Source: Pseudomonadota bacterium (GTDB lineage Bacteria > Myxococcota > UBA9042 > PHBI01). From it: a stretch of DNA of 23,351 bases. This document shows positions 16,701-23,351 of the stretch, piece by piece. The stretch spans positions 1 through 23,351 of the forward strand of contig SXIE01000396.1 of the NCBI GenBank assembly GCA_005772945.1. The letters are read 5' to 3'. The translations under genes were made by a program, and so were the position numbers. The notes beneath the pieces are model-generated. The model was given only the letters and a program-made list of their open reading frames with translations, ran no database searches and was not told the origin of the DNA. How positions within the stretch are numbered: the first letter of the stretch is position 1; each line of letters starts with the position of its first letter.

Positions 16701-19700
16701 GCGTGGCAATGGGAGAACCCCAACTCGACGCTGCCCCCAGGCTTTGCGTGCCAGGCCCTTTTTTCGCAGACCGCGGTGACCGGCGCGAAGACGATCCACA
16801 GCCTGCCGCCATTCGATCCCGCAGCGCCCGGACGCGCATGCCAGGCGGCCGCGACGACCCTGCCCGATGGGGTGCTGCTCAGCGGCGGGCGCGCCGGGCG
16901 CGAGCTCGAGTTCGAGTACGTCGCGGCAGGGCCGCATCGCGGCGCGCTCAGCAAGCGGACCATGGTCGAGGACGGATCGCCGCTCGACACGACGACCTGG
17001 ACCTATCCGCCCGCGAGTAGCGGCGCAGCGGTTTTCGCCGGCAAGGTGCCGGAGCCCTTCGTGGGGCTGCCGAGCGCGATCGGCCAGGAGGTCGCCAAGC
17101 CCTCGCAATGCGACTTCGAGACCCTCACGAAGGCGCGGACCACGCTCGAGCGCGACGCCCGCGGTAACGTCGTTCGCACCGAGATGTCGCGTCGCGGCGT
17201 GCCCTACGTCGTCGCCAAGGAATACGACCTGGCCGATCGCGTGGTGCGCACGGTCGTCGATCCGAGCGGCCTCGCGCACGAGACCACGGCGCGCTACGAC
17301 CGCGAGGACCGCGTCGTCGAGGAGCGCCAGACGATCGCCGATGAGGATCCGCTGGGCCTCCTCGCGACGGCCGCGACGCCGGCCAGCGCACGCACGGTCA
17401 CGCGCCGAAGCGATTACGACGCGGCCGGGAGGCGCGTGGCGCTCGCGCTCGATGGCGGCGATGCCCGCACGGTCGAGCTCGAGCGTTGGGATGAAGCCGG
17501 CGGTCTGGTGGCGGTGCTCGGACCGGGTGCCGGGGCGGACGACGCGGAGATCGCCGCGGTGTTGCAGAGCCTCGAGGCCGGCGAGTCCGTCCCGGCCCTC
17601 ATCGCCGCGCGCGATCCGCGAAACACCGGGGCCGCCAACTACACGAGCACCGCGCCCAGCGGCGGTCCGCTGACACCGGCGCTCGATCCGAAGTGGGTTC
17701 TGCGCGCCACGCGCCTCGACGCCGACGGGCTGCCGGCGCGCCTCGAGACCACCGGCGGGCACGGCGGCGAAGCGGGCTGTGTCGGCTGCGACGCCGCCTA
17801 TACCCGCGTCGAGACGAGCTATCGCGATCTGGAAGGACGCCTGCGCCTCTTCGATCCGGGACGCACCGACCGTGGCGACGGCGCGACGCGCGTCCTGGTC
17901 GAACACCGCTATGACGGCCTCGGGCGCGTCATCGCCAAGGACCTCTTCGACCCCGACAGCGTCTGCGGCGCGGCAAAAGCGTTTCGCAGCGAGACGATCA
18001 GCGCTTTCACCGCCGACGACAAGCCGGGCCGCGTGGAGATCCGTGGCGACAGCGGGCACGGCGAATTCTGCGCGAGCGACACGCTGCTCCAGCGCGTCGA
18101 GCAGACGTTCGCCGCGACCGGTGTGCTGCTCGAGCGCAAGGAGCAGCGCTTCGCGGTCCTGGCCGCATTGATGCCGACGCCCGGTGGCGCGAGCGTCACG
18201 CGCTATGAATGGGACCATGCCGAGCGCCTCACGGCGACGCTCAGCAGCGGCGACGACGCCGGCACCGGGCGCCGTGAACTCACGCGTTACGCGCTCGCCG
18301 ACGCCGCGTGCTGGCACGGGACCGGCGCCGCGGGCGGCCTTGCCTACGACATCGAGGTCACGCAATCGACCGACGAGCTCGGCCTCGCGGCGTACAACAC
18401 CGAAATCCACCACGGCAGTGGCGACGACCTCACGGTCGTCCGCAGCTATGACTATGACGCCGTCGGGCGGATGGTCGCCGAGCGCGACGGCTTCTTCCAA
18501 GTCCGACGCGAGCTCGCCTACGACAGCCTCGGCCGGCAGCGCGCGGAACGAGACGTGCGCGGCGCCGTCCACGAATCGCAGTACGACGGGCTCGGCCAGC
18601 TGACGGCGACGCGCGTCCATTTGGCCGACGAAACGCGCGCGACGCGGCTGACCCTGCGCGCGGGGCTCGTCGTCGGCGAGGTCAGCGACACGACCAAAAC
18701 CGGCAGCCAGCCGATCCCGCTCGGCCAGCGTGCCTGGCGCTACGACGCCATGGCGCGCCCTGTGGTCGCCTTTCCACGCGGCGCGAGCGTCCCCGACGAG
18801 GCGGTCGTCACCGCCTACAACGAGGCCGGCCAGGTGCTGGTGCAGCGGACCGCGAGCGGCGTCGTCTTGCGGCACGCGGTCGACGCGCTCGGCAACATCA
18901 CCAGTGCGCAGGCGACGTTCCCGGCCACTCTCGCGGCGGGCTGCCAGATCCCCGCCGGCCACACCTTCGCGCGCACGGGCTCGCGCACCTTCCGCTACGA
19001 CGGCCTCGGGCGCGTGACCGAGGCGTCGACCTTCGACACGAGCGGCGCGCGCCTGACCCACCTCAGCCGCGACTGGGACAGCCTCTCGGGCGTCTTGCGC
19101 GATCTGCAAGACCTCGACGCCGAGGGCGTCACGCAGCACGTCGACACGTTCGCCACCTACGACGACCGCGGCCGCCCGGTGCGTGTCGAATCGGATCGCG
19201 GCCGCACGAACCCGAACGCGGTCACCACCCGCTTCGACCACCTCGATCGCATCATCGAGACCAAGGCCGCAACCGACACGGTCGGCGATCCCGGACTCTG
19301 GGAGTTCGCGCACCCCGAGCGCATCACCTGGGGCTGGACCGGCGCTCACCTCACGTCGCGCGCGGTCGTCGTCGCGTCGACCTTCAACCCCGCGATCGGC
19401 TCGACCTGGACCACGACCATCGACCACGACGAGCTCGGCCAGCGCTATCGCCTACGCCACGCCGGTCCGATGGGCGCGTTCTACGAGCACCGACGCTGGT
19501 ATTGGCACGGCGATCCGGTCCTCGAAAAATCCGTCATGCTGCAAGGCGGCGTCGAGCAGGGCGACCTCGGGCCCGCGCTCGCCGCCCTCGCCGTGCGCGG
19601 CAAGAGCGATCTCCTGAGCCGACCGCCGGCCGCGCTCTTCACCGCGCCCGAGAGCTTCTCCGCGTGGGACGACAACGCCTGGGAGTCGCGCTACGAGGCC

Positions 19701-21809
19701 CGCGAATACGACGACGCCGGTGCGGTCGTGCGCAGCGTCGCCCATCGCTACGCGCCGTCGTCGGGCACGCTGTCGCTGTCGGGCCAATGGACCACGATGC
19801 TCGGCGGGCGCATCGCGAGCGAGTCCTCGCTGACCTTCGACCCCGACCAACAGAAAGCGATCGAGGTGAAGCACGCCGCCTTCGAATGGTCGCAGGACCG
19901 CATCGCGCGCGCATCCCACCGCTTGGCGCGCAAGGTCGCGACCACGTTCGGCCCGCCGGCCATCAGCGGCGACCTCATCGCCGGGGCGCCCGCCGAGCGC
20001 ACCGACCGCCTCGGATTCGCCTACGGCGGCGAGAGCCAGGCGGCGCACGACGGCTGCGATCTCGGCGCCAGCGGAAACGACTGCGCAGCCTCACCGCGGC
20101 ACCGCTTTGTCTACGACCCGTGGGGCCAGCTCGAGTACGTCGCGGCCGACGAGCCGGACGCATGTCGCGCACCCGGACCTGGCGGTGACGACATCTGGCC
20201 GGTCGCCGATGGCTTGCGCGTGGTGACCGACGCGCTCGGGCGCCGCGTGCTCGAGAAGTGGCATCTGCCGACGGGGTGCGTCGGCTCCTCGAAGCTGCCC
20301 GCCGAACGCGACCGCACCTTCATCTATCACCGCGACACGCTCGTCGAAGAGCGCATCGCGGAAGGCGTCGGCGAAGGCGTCGGCGAGGGCGTCGTGCGTC
20401 GCGTGCCCGGCCCCGACGGCGTCGCCTGGCTGGCGGTGCGTTTTGGCGGCGAGCACCGCGGCCACTTCATCGTCCTGGGCGACGCCGACGGCGGCATCGC
20501 CGGGCTCTGCGACGTCTCGCAGGGCGTCCTGACGCAAGCGGCGGCGCCCGCGCCGTGGTTCCGACCGCATCAGATGGTGGCGCTGGATCCCGGGTTCCGC
20601 ATCGCCTTCCGATTGGTGAGCGCGCGCGGCCTCGAGCACCAGCCGCTCGCCAAGTTGGCGTACGTGCCGGAGTCGGGCTTCGCCCTCGATCTGCGCGGCA
20701 ACCCGCTCGCCGATCGGTGGTACGCGACCAATCACCTGCGCGAAGGCTTCTTCGAGTCGGTCGTGCACAAGATCCTGCTGGGCCTCGATGCGATCGCGCT
20801 GGCGACGGCGTTCATCCCGATTATTGGCGACATCGCGGGTCTGGTCGCCGACCTGGCCCACGTTGGCTGGGATCTGCTGCAGGAGGGCCCGAGCTGGGGC
20901 CTCGCCGGGCGTGCGATGATGGCGTTGGGGTTCGCGGCGGTCGGGCTGGTGGCCAACCTCGGCGGGCCGCCGGCCTGGGGCGCCAAGGCGGCGATCCGCA
21001 GCCGCGCGATCGCGCGTGCCGTGCATGGACTCGACGCCGCCGTCGCGGTCGGTCGCGCGGCCAATGCGCTGAGCGACGCGGGGCGCGCGGCCGACGCGGT
21101 CGACGCGACCCTGGATGCCGCCCGCGCCTTGCCCTCACCGCACCTGGGCGACCCTGGGACCCTGCCGCTGCGCATCGATGCGGCCGGCCAGATGGTCAAG
21201 GACGCCGCGTTCACCGCCTTTGGCCGCAAGGTCAGCCAGGCGGTCGCTGATCAATTCCAAGGCCAACTGGCGGGCATGTTCGCGTTCGTGCAGCACCTCA
21301 TCGCGCGCGCGCCGACCCCACCCGAGCTGAGACGCGCGCTGCCGCAAGAGCTCTGGGGTTTCAGCAAAGGCGACGCCTGCGGCCCGACATCGATCGCGAT
21401 GATCCTGGCCGACTTCGGCATCAGCTTGAGACCGGACATGCGCCGCCTCATCAGCCTGGCCACGGGCCACTTCGGCGTGGGCACCAACGAAGCGCGGCTC
21501 GTGCAGGCCTTGCACACGATGGGCTTCACGCGTTCCGCGTTCGTCCGAACCGCCAACGGCCTCGACGCCGCGCGCGCCGCCGGCCACGCCTCCCGCAACG
21601 GCCACCATGTCATCGCGGCGATCAACATCTACGACGCCCGCGGTGCGGTCGTCGGCGGCCACTGGATCGTCCTCGACAAGCTCGTACCCCCGAGCGCGAC
21701 CGCCGCGAGTCACTTCCTCGTGCGCGACGCGGCCGGCACCCGATACACCCTCGCCGCGTCCGAGCTCGTCCGCATCGCGCGCGGACCGATCATCAAGGTC
21801 GCGCGCTGA
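13794..21809 (+). CDS. Rhs/YD-repeat protein with C39/papain-like cysteine-peptidase tip
   Basis: This 2,671-aa frame is counted from the first ATG after the amber stop; the open frame really begins at 13689. Residues 1-200 continue propeller-like repeats. About 382-481 is an Ig-like domain (PFEITVSDEQGQ to EIAIAVEG). From about 520 an Rhs-type entry (LTEVDFSEGDEGLPLALARTY) leads into many YD repeats to about 2190, for example YRYDGQGRLTAV, HRYDGLGRVIAKD and FRYDGLGRVTEAS; these form the hollow cocoon of Rhs/TcC proteins. Residues 2323-2400 are hydrophobic (FIPIIGDIAGLVADL), as in pre-toxin segments. The last ~150 residues show GDACGPTSIAM (Cys 2529), GGHWIVLDKL (His 2623) and VRDAAG (Asp 2645), the C39-type triad order. 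No signal peptide is present after the stop. I infer a peptidase or deamidase toxin tip. Confidence 0.85.
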   Translation: MQQLCPGSLFGPPPPALVYVATFSSGTNVVALAPLSSRAFAVPAAGPIVTNGADRALVAGTALSLLDLSDGAKDPVIWTLPSWDVTGGWTESPIASIYGGWQTPLFSADGTRFVAGLMTSHLLGVLQDARVIERRLTQRGGIVTGLVAPSAGLVARTVARERTAPTRLAGHGESDRIFPLASGALLHVFSWRGPAPTIEDTPAGDRRIELHLALPQDALAYFQGKDLLPSGGDPIPVLARCTGMSREALDACAFPLPPRVAEAEVSTEEPRERECLERDRDGTLIEGCDVGTLREQWEDSQSELLASASTGQITARCETPSVRRETREEKAVALFVGCPVFRERFHPFTASALLALIHRPHVAGSCEAVLGPGPFRAAFSRVPFEITVSDEQGQPSLEGEVGVVLVLGITTGGVPAGAMATYTIVAGAGVLDGNGNSVTVPAGQSVDLEPSAEGVIVIRVTLVDAEGHILGEQEIAIAVEGSAGCNGNADATVFSPCHPRLPYPPPQAPGAFEARTSTAEAGIGVLLHDRSLRLTEVDFSEGDEGLPLALARTYRSAKREDDGGLMGGWHFAFDARLSPVTARDAAGSSDPTWLLDEDAGAGRFYDIAIADGSGRIDTWRHPGTSEVVDYAAGPAWWVWNAEQQRAERKDFKARVTTYRSPVDSFATLRSYTLILAEGQSAFEAHPYWHPDRGLRPNERRFYELAEPEGLRRIFDCKGRLVLVIDPQLRELELVYAGSVHPLTRARRLSAVIDSANRRWEIGWKTVGLHPRIATITDPFARTITFDYVATADGDAQLTQVTRFGDDPALTKRTRYRYDGQGRLTAVVREDDAGREVPRLAIEWEGDRVAKQVVGSLPDAAEVTTFSGTGGSVTVTDGRGVARTYVLAAVPDGPLLVASEAHTRMILDDSGALARREVEALAATRWSHDSSGLVKTVTSPLGRVLAFEYGPGGLLTKRTETGPDGLARVEAWQWENPNSTLPPGFACQALFSQTAVTGAKTIHSLPPFDPAAPGRACQAAATTLPDGVLLSGGRAGRELEFEYVAAGPHRGALSKRTMVEDGSPLDTTTWTYPPASSGAAVFAGKVPEPFVGLPSAIGQEVAKPSQCDFETLTKARTTLERDARGNVVRTEMSRRGVPYVVAKEYDLADRVVRTVVDPSGLAHETTARYDREDRVVEERQTIADEDPLGLLATAATPASARTVTRRSDYDAAGRRVALALDGGDARTVELERWDEAGGLVAVLGPGAGADDAEIAAVLQSLEAGESVPALIAARDPRNTGAANYTSTAPSGGPLTPALDPKWVLRATRLDADGLPARLETTGGHGGEAGCVGCDAAYTRVETSYRDLEGRLRLFDPGRTDRGDGATRVLVEHRYDGLGRVIAKDLFDPDSVCGAAKAFRSETISAFTADDKPGRVEIRGDSGHGEFCASDTLLQRVEQTFAATGVLLERKEQRFAVLAALMPTPGGASVTRYEWDHAERLTATLSSGDDAGTGRRELTRYALADAACWHGTGAAGGLAYDIEVTQSTDELGLAAYNTEIHHGSGDDLTVVRSYDYDAVGRMVAERDGFFQVRRELAYDSLGRQRAERDVRGAVHESQYDGLGQLTATRVHLADETRATRLTLRAGLVVGEVSDTTKTGSQPIPLGQRAWRYDAMARPVVAFPRGASVPDEAVVTAYNEAGQVLVQRTASGVVLRHAVDALGNITSAQATFPATLAAGCQIPAGHTFARTGSRTFRYDGLGRVTEASTFDTSGARLTHLSRDWDSLSGVLRDLQDLDAEGVTQHVDTFATYDDRGRPVRVESDRGRTNPNAVTTRFDHLDRIIETKAATDTVGDPGLWEFAHPERITWGWTGAHLTSRAVVVASTFNPAIGSTWTTTIDHDELGQRYRLRHAGPMGAFYEHRRWYWHGDPVLEKSVMLQGGVEQGDLGPALAALAVRGKSDLLSRPPAALFTAPESFSAWDDNAWESRYEAREYDDAGAVVRSVAHRYAPSSGTLSLSGQWTTMLGGRIASESSLTFDPDQQKAIEVKHAAFEWSQDRIARASHRLARKVATTFGPPAISGDLIAGAPAERTDRLGFAYGGESQAAHDGCDLGASGNDCAASPRHRFVYDPWGQLEYVAADEPDACRAPGPGGDDIWPVADGLRVVTDALGRRVLEKWHLPTGCVGSSKLPAERDRTFIYHRDTLVEERIAEGVGEGVGEGVVRRVPGPDGVAWLAVRFGGEHRGHFIVLGDADGGIAGLCDVSQGVLTQAAAPAPWFRPHQMVALDPGFRIAFRLVSARGLEHQPLAKLAYVPESGFALDLRGNPLADRWYATNHLREGFFESVVHKILLGLDAIALATAFIPIIGDIAGLVADLAHVGWDLLQEGPSWGLAGRAMMALGFAAVGLVANLGGPPAWGAKAAIRSRAIARAVHGLDAAVAVGRAANALSDAGRAADAVDATLDAARALPSPHLGDPGTLPLRIDAAGQMVKDAAFTAFGRKVSQAVADQFQGQLAGMFAFVQHLIARAPTPPELRRALPQELWGFSKGDACGPTSIAMILADFGISLRPDMRRLISLATGHFGVGTNEARLVQALHTMGFTRSAFVRTANGLDAARAAGHASRNGHHVIAAINIYDARGAVVGGHWIVLDKLVPPSATAASHFLVRDAAGTRYTLAASELVRIARGPIIKVAR
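20361..20396 (+). repeat. Three 12-nt tandem units in the Rhs gene
   Basis: Two identical units GAAGGCGTCGGC (20361-20372 and 20373-20384) and a third diverged one (20385-20396) encode a short EGVGEGVGEGVV run. It lies just after the last YD repeats. It is in frame and probably arose by replication slippage. Confidence 0.7.
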
Positions 21810-21892
21810 CCTCGGGCTCGACCTCGACACGCGCGTCGTGCTCGATCGCACCGGGCACTAGCGCTCGCGCAGCGACCATCGCGGTTGCGACA

Positions 21893-21921
21893 TTGACACT
21901 GCCACGAGCTCGACCCCTAAT
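21893..21921 (+). promoter_or_regulatory. Candidate sigma-70-type promoter of the HExxH gene
   Basis: A perfect TTGACA (21893-21898) is followed after 17 nt by CCTAAT (21916-21921), which keeps the TAAT of the -10 consensus. The ATG is 36 nt further down, with AGGAG at 21948-21952 placed 5 nt before it. This suggests the gene has its own transcript rather than depending on the Rhs gene. Confidence 0.45.
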
Positions 21922-21957
21922 CGGCTCTTCACCGTCAAAGCCGGATGAGGAGCTGTC

Positions 21958-23025
21958 ATGCCGTCACCCGCTGTTGCCGCAGAGCCCCGATCGGACTCCC
22001 CGACGAGCGCCCCACACGGCGCGTCCGACGGAAGCGGGTCCTCCGCTGGCACGTCGGTGCAGCGGGCCCTCCTAGCGGGCAAGCCTTATGAGGTCCAGAT
22101 GTCGATGTTGCGCCCCGTCCAGGCGGCGCACGACGGCCAGGACCATAGTGCCGCCGCGCCCGCGCGCGCTGCCACGTCGGGCACCGGCGTGTCCCTCGAG
22201 CGCCTCGATACGATCCAAGCGGCCTTCGGCTCGGGTGACGGGGCGGGGCTCGAGTCTCACGCCCCCGTTCAGCGCACCGGCGAGGCTGCGCCGGCGGACC
22301 ACGCGGCCGGCGCTGGCGCCGCCGAACAAACACCTGGCGCGGCGACCGCACCGCAAGCGCCCGTCCGCCCGCCACTCAACACCGACAACGTGCCGGACGG
22401 CATCGCCAAGCGCACGGTCGAGGCGATGGCGCAGAGCGCGAACGACGTCGAGTACAACACGGCGCGCGCGCTGTGCTCGGGCAACGTCACGATCATGATG
22501 TTCAGCGAGCTGACCAAACCTCCGAACCAAGCCGAGCTCATCGCCGCGAACTTCCCCGGCGTCCAAGGAACGGTCTACGAGAACCCCTCGTCGGTGAACG
22601 TCGTGGGCACTGCGGCCGCGAACTACTTCATCGTTTCCGACAACGCGAACGCTTGCCACATCAACTGCACGCGCATCATCTGCATCAAGGATCAAACGAG
22701 CGACGTCGACGGGCTCAAGACGACCCTCATCCACGAATCGAGCCATGCGATCAACGCGGTCCAAGACCTGCGCAATGCGATGACCTACAACCACACCTTC
22801 GCGACGTACCTGTCGGAGTTTCGCGCCTATTGGGTCGCCGACTTCGGCTCGATCGCGGACCTCGAGCAGCGCGCCGATACGATCCGGCAGCACATCATCC
22901 GCAACTACGCCGGGATTCAGACGGCCCTCGCGTTCGAGATGGGCCGTGGGAACATGTGGCTGCACGATCGCATCTGGGAGACGCGGCGACCCGAGGGCAA
23001 CACGACGAACACGACGAATGCCTAG
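21958..23025 (+). CDS. Putative HExxH metallopeptidase with eCIS-like N-terminal leader
   Basis: This is a 355-aa protein without a signal peptide. Residues 1-140 are Ala/Pro/Ser/Gly-rich and contain KPYEVQMSMLRPVQ and LDTIQAAFGSGDGAGLESH. From my knowledge of the family, these resemble leader motifs of DUF4157-type proteins linked to extracellular contractile injection systems. The C-terminal half (145-340) is globular, with six Cys between 180 and 250. It carries a zinc-protease motif LIHESSHAIN (His 259, Glu 260, His 263) and a later EFRAYW (Glu 287), which could be the third ligand. AGGAG lies 5 nt before the ATG. I infer a secreted or injected zinc peptidase effector. It is not an obvious immunity protein for the Rhs gene, and the exact peptidase family is not recognised. 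Confidence 0.75.
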   Translation: MPSPAVAAEPRSDSPTSAPHGASDGSGSSAGTSVQRALLAGKPYEVQMSMLRPVQAAHDGQDHSAAAPARAATSGTGVSLERLDTIQAAFGSGDGAGLESHAPVQRTGEAAPADHAAGAGAAEQTPGAATAPQAPVRPPLNTDNVPDGIAKRTVEAMAQSANDVEYNTARALCSGNVTIMMFSELTKPPNQAELIAANFPGVQGTVYENPSSVNVVGTAAANYFIVSDNANACHINCTRIICIKDQTSDVDGLKTTLIHESSHAINAVQDLRNAMTYNHTFATYLSEFRAYWVADFGSIADLEQRADTIRQHIIRNYAGIQTALAFEMGRGNMWLHDRIWETRRPEGNTTNTTNA

Positions 23026-23031
23026 CCGCTG

Positions 23032-23064
23032 GGCCGTGTCGCGAGGACGATTCGCGACGCGCCC
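23032..23064 (+). terminator. Strong hairpin after the HExxH gene
   Basis: Beginning 7 nt after the stop codon, arms 23032-23044 and 23052-23064 pair over 13 positions with one G-T wobble and one mismatch, closing a 7-nt loop. The inner seven pairs (GTCGCGA with TCGCGAC, allowing for the loop) are perfect. No T-run follows, so this is a probable terminator or mRNA 3' stabiliser rather than a textbook intrinsic terminator. Confidence 0.5.
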
Positions 23065-23213
23065 AGAGACGCCAGCGCGGATCCGCCGGCAAGAGACCCC
23101 GTCGGCGAAGGTGGGCAATGGAACGCAATCCAGCCGGCCGTTGGCAACGCCAACCCGCCGCTGACACGAAGCGTCGAAACGTCCAAGGCGACCTTATCCA
23201 GAGACGCTGGTTA

Positions 23214-23351
23214 GGGGCTGTGCGGAAATTGTCGATCCGACTGCCGGTCTCGCTTGACGGCCGAGGGTGCGGCGTGATCCACGCTGGTAATGATCGACGA
23301 AGACGCGTTGCGAGTCCGGTTTGAGCTTGTATCCCCGTCGCTGGATGAGCG
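23214..23351 (+). mobile_element. Left end of an insertion sequence (ISAzo13-like), cut by the window edge
   Basis: A transposase start lies at 23290. About 76 bp before it is GGGGCTGTGCGGAAATTG (23214-23231), which has the look of a terminal inverted repeat. The other end is outside the window, so neither the repeat nor the target duplication can be confirmed. The 188 bp between the HExxH stop and this point hold only the hairpin at 23032-23064. Confidence 0.55.
23290..23351 (+). CDS. Transposase N-terminus (ISAzo13 family-like), partial
   Basis: The last 62 bases encode MIDEDALRVRFELVSPSLDE in an open frame. This matches, from memory, the start of ISAzo13-type transposases, which begin near I-x-x-R-(F/Y)-x-x-L-x-P-x-L-D-E-R before a helix-turn-helix. 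Only 20 residues are visible, so no catalytic residues can be checked. The start is the only ATG fitting this pattern. No ribosome-binding site is evident. Confidence 0.6.
   Translation, partial: MIDEDALRVRFELVSPSLDE

Noticed and set aside
16605..19427. A 940-codon open frame on the minus strand, antisense to the Rhs gene.
   Set aside because: It is Arg/Ala/Gly/Val-rich with no domain-like pattern, and it mirrors the codon structure of the plus-strand YD repeats. It is a typical GC-rich shadow frame.
20361..20396. The 12-nt tandem units as part of a CRISPR array or regulatory iteron.
   Set aside because: The units are adjacent without spacers, number only three and encode an in-frame Gly/Glu/Val run. 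No CRISPR-like array was seen anywhere in the window.
21958..23025. The 21958 gene as the immunity protein of the Rhs toxin.
   Set aside because: It has an HExxH motif, a long disordered leader and its own promoter-like box, none of which is typical of an immunity protein.
22473..23324. An overlapping 283-codon plus-strand frame running past the HExxH gene into the insertion sequence.
   Set aside because: It is an Arg-rich shadow of the HExxH frame. It has no ribosome-binding site and crosses the apparent element boundary.

Overview
The window is GC-rich, densely packed bacterial DNA with GTG starts, 4-nt gene overlaps, several lipoproteins and a giant YD-repeat protein. This suggests a large-genome Gram-negative of the Myxococcota (deltaproteobacterial) type. 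That assignment is an inference from gene style; no rRNA or other marker gene is present.

Region 1 (1-6352, plus strand) is one tightly coupled run: the 3' end of a class I DAHP synthase, a GT2 glycosyltransferase, an O-methyltransferase, a GT4 glycosyltransferase, glucose-1-phosphate cytidylyltransferase (rfbF), CDP-glucose 4,6-dehydratase (rfbG) and a second short-chain NAD(P)-sugar reductase/epimerase. All six junctions are exact ATGA/GTGA 4-nt overlaps. Together they look like a CDP-6-deoxyhexose pathway plus the transferases that assemble and methylate a surface glycan.

Region 2 (6362-8967, minus strand) holds a SAM methyltransferase and a Wzx-type flippase, tail-to-tail with region 1. 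Region 3 (9088-12365, plus) starts from a divergent promoter region and carries a degenerate PP-loop/asparagine-synthase-like protein, two further SAM methyltransferases (one with a zinc ribbon) and a small lipoprotein. Regions 1-3 are probably one O-antigen or exopolysaccharide locus. No Wzy polymerase or initiating transferase is visible here.

Region 4 (12441-21809, plus) is the most striking part. A 415-aa lipoprotein frame ends at a TAG, and the same frame continues open for another 8.1 kb as an Rhs/YD-repeat protein. That protein ends in a hydrophobic pre-toxin segment and a C39/papain-like cysteine-peptidase domain. The sequence reads as one ~3,120-residue secreted lipoprotein toxin split by a single amber codon.

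Region 5 (21810-23351) has its own promoter-like sequence. It encodes a 355-aa HExxH protein whose N-terminus resembles leaders of extracellular contractile injection system (eCIS)-associated DUF4157-type proteins. A strong hairpin follows, then the left end of an insertion sequence with the first 20 codons of an ISAzo13-like transposase, cut by the window edge.
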